Shown here in pieces: positions 1 through 7,901 of a stretch of 64,000 bases of DNA. The DNA is from FEB-7 sp963698265 (GTDB taxonomy: Bacteria; Pseudomonadota; Gammaproteobacteria; Burkholderiales; Usitatibacteraceae): NCBI GenBank assembly GCA_963698265.1, contig CAVOQC010000001.1:434001-498000 (forward strand). The letters run 5' to 3'. Made by a program: the position numbers and the translations under genes. Each line of letters begins with the position of its first letter. Within the stretch, counting starts at the first letter, position 1. The notes beneath the pieces are model-generated. The model worked only from the letters and a program-made list of their open reading frames with translations, did not search any database and had not been told where the DNA came from.

Positions 1-581
1 ACGGAATCGTCTTCCTGGACGAGATCGACAAGGTCGCGAGCCGCAGCGAGCACGCCGGTGCCGACGTGTCCCGGCAGGGCGTGCAGCGCGACTTGCTTCC
101 CCTCGTCGAGGGAACGGCGGTCACGACCAAGTACGGCGTGCTGCGCACCGATCACATCCTCTTCATCGCGAGCGGCGCCTTTCACCTCGCGAGGCCCTCG
201 GACCTCATCCCCGAGCTCCAGGGCCGGCTGCCCATCCGCGTGGAGCTCTCGAGCCTCACCGTGGACGACTTCGAGCGCATCCTCACCGCCACCGATGCCT
301 GCCTCACGCGCCAGTACGAGGCGCTCCTCGCCACGGAGGACGTAGCACTTTCCTTCACGCCCGAAGCCGTGCGCCGGATCGCGGAGATCGCCTTTTCGGT
401 GAATGAGCGGACGGAAAACATCGGCGCTCGCCGCCTGCACACGGTGATGGAACGGCTCCTGGAGGAGATCTCCTTCGACGCGGGGCTGGGAACGCGCGAA
501 ACCCGGATCGACGCGGCCTATGTCGACGCGCGCCTGGCCGACCTGGCCAAGAGCGAAGACTTGTCGCGCTACGTGCTCTAG
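1..581 (+). CDS. hslU: HslU, ATPase subunit of the HslVU protease (C-terminal part)
   Basis: This is the C-terminal part of the AAA+ unfoldase that feeds substrates to the HslV peptidase in the cytoplasm. The gene enters from the left edge, reading in the frame that starts at base 3. The first residues contain the Walker B motif FLDEID. Then come the sensor segment ending in FIASGAFH, the arginine-containing ELQGRLPIRVEL segment and the C-terminal domain with the ENIGARRLHTVMERLLEEISF stretch. The protein ends RYVL, the conserved tail that inserts into HslV. The N-terminus, Walker A motif and start codon lie outside the window. No defect is visible. Confidence 0.97.
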   Translation, partial: GIVFLDEIDKVASRSEHAGADVSRQGVQRDLLPLVEGTAVTTKYGVLRTDHILFIASGAFHLARPSDLIPELQGRLPIRVELSSLTVDDFERILTATDACLTRQYEALLATEDVALSFTPEAVRRIAEIAFSVNERTENIGARRLHTVMERLLEEISFDAGLGTRETRIDAAYVDARLADLAKSEDLSRYVL

Positions 582-661
582 TCCCCGACAGGGAGCATCG
601 GCCACCCGCCGGCCGGGCGCGGAAACGCAAGGGCGGCGGACGCGGCGCAGAATCGGCAACC

Positions 662-1513
662 ATGACCCGCTTCCTTGCCGCCACCGCGGCCATCCTCGCC
701 GGCTGCGCTTCCTTGCCAGGGCCCGTGACGCCTGAAGAACCGCCCTCCTCTCTCGCCACCGCGGAATCCGCGTTCGCCGCGCAGTCGGTGCGCGACGGCA
801 TGCGCGCCGCGTTTCTCGCCTGGCTCGCGCCGGATGCGACGCTCTATCGCAATGGGCCTGTGAACGGGCCCGCGTTCATCGCGGCCAATCCGGATCCGCC
901 CATTGTCCTCGACTGGAAGCCGGTGTACGTCGAAGTCGCCTCGTCGGGCGAGCTGGGGCTCTCGACCGGGCCGTGGACGCTCGTGAGCCGCACAAACCCG
1001 GGTGTCGCGCCCCGGCACGGCCAGTTCGTCTCCGTCTGGAAGCGGGAGGCGGGGGGGGCCTGGCGCGTTCGGGTCGATCTCGGGATCTCGCATTCCGGTC
1101 CCGCGCTGTCCGAGGCCCCCTTGCAGGCGCTTACGACCCCGCGCCGGGGAACGGCTGCGACTGGCACGATTGCGGATGCCGAGGCGCGGTTCGCGGCGCT
1201 TGCGGCCCGGTCTGGCGACGCGGCGGCCTACGCGGATGCGGTATCCCCGTCGGTGCGGGTGTACCGGGAGGCGCATGCGCCGTTTCTCGGCCGGGACCCG
1301 GCCCTCGCCTCGCCTGCGGCGCGCGAAGCGCGTACCGGGTGGTCGCTGCAGACCCACGAGACGAGCGCTTCCGGGGAGCTGGGCTACGCCACGGGTTTCC
1401 TGGGCCCCGCCCCGGGCGCCGCCGCCACGGGCCATTACGTCCGCGTCTGGAGACGCGAGGCCGGCGGCTGGCGCATCGCGCTCGACGTGGTGAACGCCCT
1501 GGCTGCGCGCTAG
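662..1513 (+). CDS. Putative lipoprotein with two tandem SnoaL/NTF2-like (DUF4440-type) domains
   Basis: The 283-residue product starts with a lipoprotein signal peptide with lipobox ILAGC, so it should be lipid-anchored through Cys15. Two related halves follow, about residues 30-150 and 165-283. Each ends in a similar strand (FVSVWKREAGGAWRVRVDLG and YVRVWRREAGGWRIALDVV), which indicates an internal duplication of an NTF2-like fold. No catalytic set is recognisable, so the function is unknown. It lies 80 bases after hslU and converges on bufC: the two stop codons share the self-complementary tetramer CTAG. A run of eight G at 1051-1058 lies inside the first domain. Confidence 0.8.
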   Translation: MTRFLAATAAILAGCASLPGPVTPEEPPSSLATAESAFAAQSVRDGMRAAFLAWLAPDATLYRNGPVNGPAFIAANPDPPIVLDWKPVYVEVASSGELGLSTGPWTLVSRTNPGVAPRHGQFVSVWKREAGGAWRVRVDLGISHSGPALSEAPLQALTTPRRGTAATGTIADAEARFAALAARSGDAAAYADAVSPSVRVYREAHAPFLGRDPALASPAAREARTGWSLQTHETSASGELGYATGFLGPAPGAAATGHYVRVWRREAGGWRIALDVVNALAAR

Positions 1514-2289
1514 GCCGGGGCAGCGCGCTCGACGGAGTAGCCACCGAGCATGCCGTGCCGGGCGAGGCGCACGAGCATCCCGGTGAAGTCCCAGCCGTCC
1601 GTCTTCGAGGACAGCTCCCCGAGCGGGAGCCCGCGCACGAGCCCTTCCAGGAAATCCGCTTCGGGTGTCGTGAGCAGCGCCAGGCGAACGCGCTGCGCTT
1701 CGCGCCACGCCAGCACGTCGTCCGTGCCCTCCTCGCGAGCCGGCGTCCCGTCGCGGTCCGGCTGGTTCGCCTCCCAGATCGCCAGCACCGGCCAGGCGGA
1801 GCGCACGAGCCTCACGCTCGCATGCAGTCGCAAACGCAGGCCCTCCTGCTCGGCGTCGGCAATCCCCGTGAGCGCGGCATAATCGAGCCCCGGCTCGTCC
1901 GCTGCCATCAGCGACTCCTGCCATGCCCACTCGAGCCGCGCGACATCGGCGAGCCAGGGCATTGCGGCGGCGTGCGGATAGGCGGCGAGGAAGGCCGGAA
2001 AGTCTTCGCCGTAGCGGTTCAAGTCGGCGCATGCCGGCGGCGATCGCCGGCCGCAAGCCTTCGTCGCCTCGTCGAAAAATCCCTCGCCCACGAGACGCGC
2101 GACCACGGGGTATGCCCCCCGCAGCGACTCCCGGCGGTTGGCGAGAATGGCGTCGTGATAGACGGCCAGGCGCCGCCGGTTGACCCCGGGGTCGCCTGCG
2201 AGCAACGGCACGAGGCGCTCGTCGCCGCCATCGAGGACGGCGTCGGCGAACCGCGCCTGCAGGCTTGCCAGCGCGGGTACCGGCTTCAC
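1510..2289 (-). CDS. bufC: BufC / HvfC-like putative DNA-binding-domain (DUF2063) protein, MNIO partner
   Basis: The 259-residue protein has the DUF2063 N-terminal domain (about residues 5-100) with RRRLAVYHDAILANRRESL and AYPVVARLVGEGFF, then YGEDFPAFLAAYP and the WLADVARLEWAW motif. A C-terminal domain specific to HvfC/BufC proteins follows. Members of this family are the partner protein of DUF692/MNIO enzymes and are thought to bring the precursor peptide to the oxidase; despite the family name, DNA binding is not established. The GTG start was chosen because it overlaps the bufB stop as GTGA, which implies translational coupling. It is the last gene of the operon, and its stop overlaps the converging lipoprotein gene by 4 bases. 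Confidence 0.88.
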   Translation of the reverse strand: MKPVPALASLQARFADAVLDGGDERLVPLLAGDPGVNRRRLAVYHDAILANRRESLRGAYPVVARLVGEGFFDEATKACGRRSPPACADLNRYGEDFPAFLAAYPHAAAMPWLADVARLEWAWQESLMAADEPGLDYAALTGIADAEQEGLRLRLHASVRLVRSAWPVLAIWEANQPDRDGTPAREEGTDDVLAWREAQRVRLALLTTPEADFLEGLVRGLPLGELSSKTDGWDFTGMLVRLARHGMLGGYSVERAAPA

Positions 2290-3149
2290 GCGGCCGCCAG
2301 CCGCCGGGTGTCCGCGGCCGCGGCGAGAACGGCATCGGCCCGTGCGGCCTCGCCGAGCAACACGTCGAGCGCGGGAAGGTTCGTGTCCCATTCGACGAGC
2401 GTCGGCACCGGCCCCAGTCGCGCCAGCGTCTCCTCGAGGAGCGTCCACACCTCCGGAAACACCGGGGCGCCGTGCGTGTCGATGAGTCCCGCGGGCGTGG
2501 ACTCGCAGCCGGCGACGTGGATCTCCCCGACCGTCGCGGGATCGATCGCGGCCAGGAACTCCCGCGCATCCGTGCCGTGGTTGACGGCGTTCACCCAGGC
2601 GTTGTTCACGTCGAGCAGCACGCCGCATCCCGTGCGGCGGGCCAGCTCCGCGACGAACTCGCCCTCGGGGATCGTCGACGATGCAAACCGCAGGTAGGAC
2701 GAAACGTTCTCCACGAGGATGGCGCGTCCGAGCAGGTCCTGCACCTGCGAGACGCGCACGCATACATGGGCGAGCACCTCCTCGGAATACGGAAGCGGCA
2801 GGAGCTCGTTCAGGTGCCTGCCACCGACGCTGGACCAGCACAGGTGCTCCGAGACCAGCGCAGGCTCGATGCGAGCCGCGAGCCTCGAGAGACGCAAGAG
2901 GTGTTCCCGGTCCAGCGGGTCGGCCGAACCCAGCGACAATCCCACGCCGTGAAGGCTCACGGCGTAGTCTTCGCGGAAGCGCTCCAGCCGGGCGAGCGAG
3001 GGCCCCCCGTCGGCGAAGTAGTTCTCGCTGTGGACCTCGAGGAACGAAAGCGCCGGCCGCCTTTCCGCCAGCGCCTCGAAATGCGGGGTGCGCAGGCCAA
3101 TGCCGGCCCTCGCGGGATCCGGCGCACGGGGGGCGAAGCGCGCGGACAC
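2286..3149 (-). CDS. bufB: BufB, DUF692 multinuclear non-heme iron oxidase (MNIO)
   Basis: This 287-residue TIM-barrel protein belongs to the DUF692/UPF0276 family, which includes MbnB. Candidate iron ligands of the family are visible: His67 (SLHGVGLSLG), Glu101 and His102 (SEHLCW), Glu147-Asn148 (LVENVSSY), Asp180 (LLDVNNAWVN), His211 (EIHVAG), Asp224/His226 (IDTHG) and Glu253 (VEWDTN). Known relatives use several irons and O2 to convert cysteines of a precursor peptide into heterocycles. The small cysteine protein encoded 12 bases upstream is the obvious substrate. The GTG start gives the usual family length; the Shine-Dalgarno sequence is poor, so translation may depend on coupling to bufA1. 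Confidence 0.92.
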   Translation of the reverse strand: MSARFAPRAPDPARAGIGLRTPHFEALAERRPALSFLEVHSENYFADGGPSLARLERFREDYAVSLHGVGLSLGSADPLDREHLLRLSRLAARIEPALVSEHLCWSSVGGRHLNELLPLPYSEEVLAHVCVRVSQVQDLLGRAILVENVSSYLRFASSTIPEGEFVAELARRTGCGVLLDVNNAWVNAVNHGTDAREFLAAIDPATVGEIHVAGCESTPAGLIDTHGAPVFPEVWTLLEETLARLGPVPTLVEWDTNLPALDVLLGEAARADAVLAAAADTRRLAAA

Positions 3150-3161
3150 GCTTGCCGTGCG

Positions 3162-3425
3162 TTACTTGCCGGCCGGGGGCTTCAGCTTGCCGCCGAGCTT
3201 CGTGCACGTCCCCTTGGGTACGTACTTCCACTCGTCGGCACCATTGTCCTTCTTAGCGAGCCCCGCGCAGGAGTGGGTCGCCGTCCCGCAGTCGTTCTGC
3301 CCGGCCTTCGCGATGCCGTAGCACTTCTCCTTGCTTTCGTCGGCGACGGCCAACGGGGCCTGGCTTAGACCGGCCGCGATCATGCCCGCCAGGGCCGAGC
3401 GAATGAGAAGCCTCTTGGAACGCAT
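3162..3425 (-). CDS. bufA1: BufA1-type bufferin precursor (DUF2282), exported cysteine peptide
   Basis: This 87-residue precursor has a Sec signal peptide: a positive start (MRSKR), a hydrophobic core and a likely cleavage after AVA at residue 28. The mature part has exactly four cysteines, at 35, 46, 53 and 74, in the family pattern KCYGIAKAGQNDC, HSCAG and EWKYVPKGTC. DUF2282 proteins next to a DUF692 enzyme are bufferins: ribosomal peptides whose core cysteines are oxidatively cyclised and which sequester copper. A strong AAGGAG lies 6-7 bases before the ATG. It is the first gene of bufA1-bufB-bufC and is divergent from argB. A -10-like TATCAT is present upstream without a clear -35. Confidence 0.9.
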   Translation of the reverse strand: MRSKRLLIRSALAGMIAAGLSQAPLAVADESKEKCYGIAKAGQNDCGTATHSCAGLAKKDNGADEWKYVPKGTCTKLGGKLKPPAGK

Positions 3426-3571
3426 GAAAATCTCCTTTTTCGGGTGGAAACTCCGGGGCGGCCGCCAGCGGAGCCGCACGGCAGGCGGGAAATGATAGCA
3501 CCGGAGGTGGCACGCACGAGTCCGGCGCTTCGCGCGCGCGCCGGCCGCGGGAGACAATCGTCCCCGACCCC

Positions 3572-3600
3572 TTTTTACTTGCGGTGGCGCCGCCTACAAT
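3572..3600 (+). promoter_or_regulatory. Candidate argB promoter
   Basis: A TACAAT box at 3595-3600 lies 42 bases before the argB ATG. With a 17-base spacer the upstream element is TTTTTA at 3572-3577, a weak -35. It sits in the 216-base divergent gap shared with bufA1; nothing else was recognised in that gap. Confidence 0.45.
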
Positions 3601-3641
3601 GGCGGCCACCTCTCCCACCCCCCGCGAGCCGCGTCCCCGAC

Positions 3642-4550
3642 ATGCCCACCAAGCTATCTTCCGCGCAAAAGGCCGAAATGCTGGTCGAGGCGCTGCCCTA
3701 CATCCAGCGCTTCTACAACAAGACTCTCGTGATCAAGTACGGCGGCAATGCGATGACCGACGCCGCGCTGCAGGAGGATTTCGCCGAGGACATCGTGCTG
3801 CTCAAGCTGATCGGGATGAACCCGGTGGTGGTGCACGGCGCCGGACCCCAGATCGGCGCCCTCCTGCAGAAACTCGGCAAGCAGAGCGAGTTCATCCAGG
3901 GCATGCGCGTCACGGACGAGGAGACCCTGGACGTGGTGGAAATGGTGCTGGGCGGCCTCATCAACCAGGAGATCGTCACGCTCATCAACAAGGCCGGCGG
4001 CAAGGCGGTGGGGCTCACCGGCAAGGACGGGCATTTCATCCACGCGCGCAAGCTCAAGGTCGCCAGCAAGGAGGACAAGAAAAAGAAGATCGACGTCGGC
4101 CTCGTGGGCGAGGTCGTGCGCATCGACCCGGAAATCATCCAGCTCCTGGACGAGCGCGACTTCATTCCCGTCATCGCCCCCATCGGCGCGGACGAGAAGG
4201 GCCGGGCCTACAACATCAATGCGGATGTCGCCGCGGGCAAGCTCGCGGTGACCCTCCAGGCGGAAAAGCTGATCCTGCTCACGAACACGACGGGAGTCAT
4301 GGACAAGGAAGGAAAGGTCGTCACGGGCCTCACCGCGAAGAAGGTGAAGGAAATGATCGACGACGGCACGATCTCCGGGGGGATGCTGCCGAAGGTGGCG
4401 TGTGCGCTGGACGCGGTGAAAGGCGGCGTGAAGTCCGCACACATCATCGACGGCCGCGTCTCCCACGCACTGCTCCTGGAAGTGCTCACCAGCCAGGGTG
4501 TCGGCACCCTCATCCGTGGCGCGCCACCGAAGCGGGGGGACCACCGCTAG
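3642..4550 (+). CDS. argB: Acetylglutamate kinase
   Basis: This enzyme phosphorylates N-acetylglutamate, the second step of cyclic arginine biosynthesis in the cytoplasm. The 302-residue amino-acid-kinase fold shows KYGGNAM near the N-terminus, VVHGAGPQI, GMRVTDEE, GLTGKDG, the NINAD segment, LTNTTGVMD and GGMLPK. The first 27 residues form an extension (AEMLVEALPYIQRFYNKTLVI) that short arginine-insensitive enzymes such as the E. coli one lack. The C-terminal SHALLLEVLTSQGVGT resembles the arginine-site segment of feedback-inhibited enzymes. I therefore infer hexamer formation and inhibition by arginine. The gene converges on clsB with a 17-base gap. Confidence 0.97.
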   Translation: MPTKLSSAQKAEMLVEALPYIQRFYNKTLVIKYGGNAMTDAALQEDFAEDIVLLKLIGMNPVVVHGAGPQIGALLQKLGKQSEFIQGMRVTDEETLDVVEMVLGGLINQEIVTLINKAGGKAVGLTGKDGHFIHARKLKVASKEDKKKKIDVGLVGEVVRIDPEIIQLLDERDFIPVIAPIGADEKGRAYNINADVAAGKLAVTLQAEKLILLTNTTGVMDKEGKVVTGLTAKKVKEMIDDGTISGGMLPKVACALDAVKGGVKSAHIIDGRVSHALLLEVLTSQGVGTLIRGAPPKRGDHR

Positions 4551-4567
4551 CCTGCACGCGGCGTGCG

Positions 4568-5725
4568 TCAGGACCAGCGCCTTCCGATTCCGGCCACGCC
4601 CATGGCGAGGCGCGCGTACCCGTAGGCGATCCAGCCCGCCGTGCGCTTCAGCCAGTGGCGGCGCCTCCACAGGAGCCGCTGCACGGCGCGCGCACCATCG
4701 CGGATCTCCCGGTCTATCGAGTCGCGCAGCTCACGGGCGAACGGCTCCCCGAACACCGCGACGTTCGCCTCCCGCGCGAGGAAGAGACTGAACGGATCGA
4801 GGTTCGACGAGCCCACGGTCGACCAGCGTTCGTCCACCACCGCCGCCTTGGCATGCAGCTCGCTGCGCTCGTACTCGTATATCTCGATTCCGTGATCGAG
4901 CAGCGTCCCGTAGAGCACGCGACTGGCCTGCTGGAAGATACGGTGATCGGACCAGCCCTGGACCACGATCGCCACGCGCACGCCCCGCGAAGCGGCCTCC
5001 ATGAGTGCGTGGCGCACGCGCCAGCCGGGCATGAAGTAGGCGCATGCAATCAGGATCTCCCGCCGTGCCCGGTTGATCGCATCCAGGTACATCGTCTCGA
5101 TGTCGTGCCGATGCCCGAAGTTGTCGCGATAGACGAACGCGGCGGTCGTGTCTCCCTCGGGCGCGGTCGTCACCTCGGGAGGCTGGAATCCGGACTGGCG
5201 CTCCTTGCGGCTCAGGGTGGACACGAGCCACCAGAGTCGATGGACCACCGGGTAGATTTCGGCAAGGAGCGGGCCTTCCACGCGCACCGCGTAGTCGAGG
5301 CGGGGCCAGTCGGCGCCGTGCCCCGAGAGGTCGTCCACGATGTTCATGCCGCCCACGAACCCGACTCTCGCGTCCACGAGGGCGATCTTTCGGTGCAGAC
5401 GGCGAAGGCGGCTGCGCCTGACCGAGAACCACCGCCCCTCCGGCCGGAATCGCAGGACGATGACGCCCGCGGCGCGCAGGTCCTCCAGGAAAGCGGGCCG
5501 GAGCTCGCGCGAGCCGAAGCCGTCGATCATCAGGCGCACCTGTGCACCTCGCGCCGCCGCCCGCTTGAGGGCATCCCCGACGGCTCGTCCCGCACTGTCG
5601 TCGGCGAAAATGTAGGTCTCGATGCGGACATCGTTGGCAGCCGCGTCTATCGCGGCAACCAGTGCCGGGAACAGTTCCGCGCCGTTGCGCAGCAGCGTCA
5701 CGCGATTGCCGGCCACGGGTTTCAA
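4568..5725 (-). CDS. clsB: ClsB-like cardiolipin synthase / phospholipase D family protein
   Basis: This 385-residue phospholipase-D-superfamily protein makes cardiolipin or a related phospholipid by phosphatidyl transfer. It has two HKD motifs: His111-Lys113-Asp118 (LHRKIALVDARVGFVGG) and His291-Lys293-Asp298 (LHAKAAVVDERWSTVGSSNLD). The second has the SSNLD ending typical of cardiolipin synthases. There are no N-terminal membrane helices, as in ClsB rather than ClsA. The start is TTG, preceded by GGGGGA about 7 bases upstream; the nearby ATG is out of frame. The basic, Trp-rich C-terminal tail may contact the membrane. It is the last gene of the fmdB-to-clsB run, directly after an EEP-family gene, an arrangement like E. 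coli ybhP-clsB. Confidence 0.92.
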   Translation of the reverse strand: MKPVAGNRVTLLRNGAELFPALVAAIDAAANDVRIETYIFADDSAGRAVGDALKRAAARGAQVRLMIDGFGSRELRPAFLEDLRAAGVIVLRFRPEGRWFSVRRSRLRRLHRKIALVDARVGFVGGMNIVDDLSGHGADWPRLDYAVRVEGPLLAEIYPVVHRLWWLVSTLSRKERQSGFQPPEVTTAPEGDTTAAFVYRDNFGHRHDIETMYLDAINRARREILIACAYFMPGWRVRHALMEAASRGVRVAIVVQGWSDHRIFQQASRVLYGTLLDHGIEIYEYERSELHAKAAVVDERWSTVGSSNLDPFSLFLAREANVAVFGEPFARELRDSIDREIRDGARAVQRLLWRRRHWLKRTAGWIAYGYARLAMGVAGIGRRWS

Positions 5726-5744
5726 GGCATTCCCCCGACGGAAG

Positions 5745-6503
5745 TCAGCGCGTCAGACGCGCGGCGAGCGCCGCGTGGTCGGACAGCTTCGACCAGGGCC
5801 CATCGGCGAGCCGCCGGGTCTCGCCGATCTTCAGGTCGCGCACGTAGATGCGGTCCAGCGCGAAGAGCGGCAGGCGCGCGGGGAAGCTCCTTGCGTGGGC
5901 GCCGAGGGAGCTCTCGAACACCTCGCGCAAGCCGAGTTCGCGCGCAAGAACCGCGGAGGCCTTGCCCCGCCAGTCGTTGAAGTCTCCCGCCACCACGAGC
6001 GGCGCGGCGGCGGGCACGAACTCGCGAATCCGGTGGCAGAGCCACTCGAGCTGGAAGCGCCGGCTCCTTGCCCAGAGCCCGAGGTGGACGTTGATGCAGT
6101 GCAGCGGCTCGTTCCAGCCCGGGACCGCCATCTCGCAGTGCAGGAGCCCGCGGCGCTCCAGGGCGTGGTGCGAGATGTCGACGTTTTCCACCTTCAGGAT
6201 CGGGTAGCGGCTCACGATGGCGTTGCCGTGGTGCCCATCCAGGTAGCTCACGTTCATGCCGTAGGCGGAATGGCCGCCTTCGTGGGCGAGGAACTCGTGC
6301 TGTCCCACGACGGGCCACGCGAGATGGCTGCGGGAGTGGCGCAGGTGGGCGCCCTGCACTTCCTGCAGGAAGACCACGTCGGGGGAAAGGTCGTGGAGCC
6401 GCTCGCGGATCTCGTGCACCACGAGGCGGCGGTTGAGCGCCGAGAATCCCTTGTGGATGTTGTAGGTAACCACCGTGAGGGGCGAAGGGTCCTCGTTCTT
6501 CAT
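5745..6503 (-). CDS. Endonuclease/exonuclease/phosphatase (EEP) family protein, YbhP-like
   Basis: This 252-residue EEP-superfamily metal-dependent phosphodiesterase has the order YNIHKG, LQEVQG (metal-binding Glu), YGMNVSY, GNAIVSRYP, INVHLGL, VVAGDFNDW and LSDHAAL, which supplies the Asp/His pair. The substrate cannot be read from sequence. Its position next to a cardiolipin synthase suggests a membrane-lipid role, as proposed for the ybhP-clsB pair; this is inference only. The ATG start overlaps the nudB stop as ATGA, and clsB follows after 19 bases. No signal peptide or membrane segment is seen. Confidence 0.88.
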   Translation of the reverse strand: MKNEDPSPLTVVTYNIHKGFSALNRRLVVHEIRERLHDLSPDVVFLQEVQGAHLRHSRSHLAWPVVGQHEFLAHEGGHSAYGMNVSYLDGHHGNAIVSRYPILKVENVDISHHALERRGLLHCEMAVPGWNEPLHCINVHLGLWARSRRFQLEWLCHRIREFVPAAAPLVVAGDFNDWRGKASAVLARELGLREVFESSLGAHARSFPARLPLFALDRIYVRDLKIGETRRLADGPWSKLSDHAALAARLTR

Positions 6504-6973
6504 GGCGCGGGTCCGGCGGTGTCGGGAGACGCTTCCTTGTCGGGAAGCATGAGTATCGCCTGACGGTTGCTCCAGGAGAACACTTCCCGCGCCGCCTCGC
6601 GCCAGGGCGCCCACCGGTAGCGAAGGTGTTCCCGGGGGTCGAGCCGAACCTCGATCCGCCCCGGCACCCGCAGGCCGAAGGCGTGCTCGGTGTTGTGCGT
6701 GACGCCCGGCGGGTAGCGGTGGCGCCAGATCGCGTAGATCTCGTAGACATTGGAAACGCGCCAGTCGGCGAGCGCGTAGCGCCGCGCGTCGATGGCCGTT
6801 TCCTCCCTGACCTCGCGCTCGGCAGTCTGGGCGAGCGTCTCGCCCGGGTCCTGGCTGCCGGTGACGCTCTGCCAGTAGCCGGGGCGGTCCGCGCGCTCGA
6901 GAAGAAGCACGTCGAGCGCCGGAGTGTAGATGACGACGAGCGTCGAGACCGGGACCTTGTCGCGCTTCTCCAA
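6500..6973 (-). CDS. nudB: Dihydroneopterin triphosphate diphosphatase (Nudix)
   Basis: This 157-residue Nudix hydrolase removes pyrophosphate from dihydroneopterin triphosphate in folate synthesis. The Nudix box is readable as GETLAQTAEREVREETAID, preceded by WQSVTGSQDP, and the C-terminal WSNRQAI is characteristic of NudB. The start is inferred to be TTG, giving MEKRDKVPVSTLVVIY, which aligns with the E. coli N-terminus. A longer reading would run back into iaaA, whose stop is only 4 bases upstream. The gene ends with an ATGA overlap into the EEP-family gene. Confidence 0.9.
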   Translation of the reverse strand: MEKRDKVPVSTLVVIYTPALDVLLLERADRPGYWQSVTGSQDPGETLAQTAEREVREETAIDARRYALADWRVSNVYEIYAIWRHRYPPGVTHNTEHAFGLRVPGRIEVRLDPREHLRYRWAPWREAAREVFSWSNRQAILMLPDKEASPDTAGPAP

Positions 6974-6977
6974 GCGC

Positions 6978-7901
6978 CTACACCCGCATGCGCGATACCA
7001 CTGCCGCGTCGCCCGTGAAGTAGGCGTGCGGCATGTCCCGCGTGCGGTGCATGGCGACGGGAACACCCTGGTCGTCGACCGCGATCAGCCCCACGTCCGC
7101 GTCGAAGTCCTTGCCCATCCGGTCGAGGACGTCGGCGACGGCCTGCGCGAGCGACGCGCCGTTCTCGACCCGTTCCGAGATTGCGCGGGTCGCGAGGGAG
7201 CGCAGGACGAACTCCCCGGTTCCGGTTGCCGATGCCGCCACCCGGGCCGACGCGTAGTTGCCCGCGCCCGGGACCGGGGAATCCCCCACGCGCCCCACCA
7301 TCTTGAGCGTCACGCCTCCCGTCGAGGTGGCCGCGGCCAGCACGCCGCTCGCGTCCACCGCCGCCGCGCCGACGGTGCCGCCGGCGTACTCGGGGTGCTC
7401 CTTGAGGAACCGGCGCATCTTGTGGGCATGCTCTCCCAGCACCTCGTCCATGCGGTTGCGCTTGTCGAACCAGTCGGCGCGGCGCTCTGGCGTCACGGGA
7501 TCGTGATCCGGAAAGCCCATGACGCGGGCGAAGCGCTGCGCGCCGTCGCCGGTGAGCATGACGTGGTCGGTGTCCTCCATGACCCTCCGGGCGACGAGGA
7601 TCGGGTTCCTCACGCGCTGCAGGCCCGAAACGGCTCCCACGCGCGCCTCCGCGCTTTCCATCACGCAGGCGTCGAGCTCGCAATAACCGTCGAAATTGAG
7701 CACCGCCCCGGTTCCGGCGTTGTAGATGGGGTTGTCCTCCAGCGCCACGACCGTGGCGCACACCGCATCGATCGCCCGGCCTCCGCCGGCGAGGATGGCG
7801 CGCCCGGCCTCCACCGCCGCCTGAAGCCCGCGCACGGCGTCCTCGTCGGAGCCGGGTCGCCACTTGCCGGCGCCCCCGTGGGCGATCAAGGCGATGGTCA
7901 T
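6978..7901 (-). CDS. iaaA: Isoaspartyl peptidase / L-asparaginase (Ntn hydrolase)
   Basis: This 307-residue plant-type asparaginase is made as a proenzyme that cuts itself before a threonine. The N-terminus AHGGAGKW, the NAGTGAVLNFDG segment and the nucleophile site GGTVGA (Thr176) are clear, as are GRVGDSP and GAGNYA, which bind substrate. It hydrolyses beta-aspartyl dipeptides and asparagine. The ATG overlaps the aspS stop as ATGA, and nudB follows after 4 bases, so it is translationally linked to aspS. In many relatives nudB follows aspS directly, so this gene looks like an insertion into that pair. Confidence 0.94.
   Translation of the reverse strand: MTIALIAHGGAGKWRPGSDEDAVRGLQAAVEAGRAILAGGGRAIDAVCATVVALEDNPIYNAGTGAVLNFDGYCELDACVMESAEARVGAVSGLQRVRNPILVARRVMEDTDHVMLTGDGAQRFARVMGFPDHDPVTPERRADWFDKRNRMDEVLGEHAHKMRRFLKEHPEYAGGTVGAAAVDASGVLAAATSTGGVTLKMVGRVGDSPVPGAGNYASARVAASATGTGEFVLRSLATRAISERVENGASLAQAVADVLDRMGKDFDADVGLIAVDDQGVPVAMHRTRDMPHAYFTGDAAVVSRMRV

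Noticed and set aside
578..2569. Long minus-strand open frame of 663 codons across the lipoprotein gene and bufC/bufB
   Set aside because: Arg/Ala/Gly/Pro-rich translation without recognisable domains, lying antisense or out of frame to well-supported genes. It is an artefact of high GC.
3584..5980. Plus-strand open frame of 798 codons through argB and clsB
   Set aside because: It is in a different frame from argB and antisense to clsB. The composition is typical of shadow frames, and both real genes have clear motifs.
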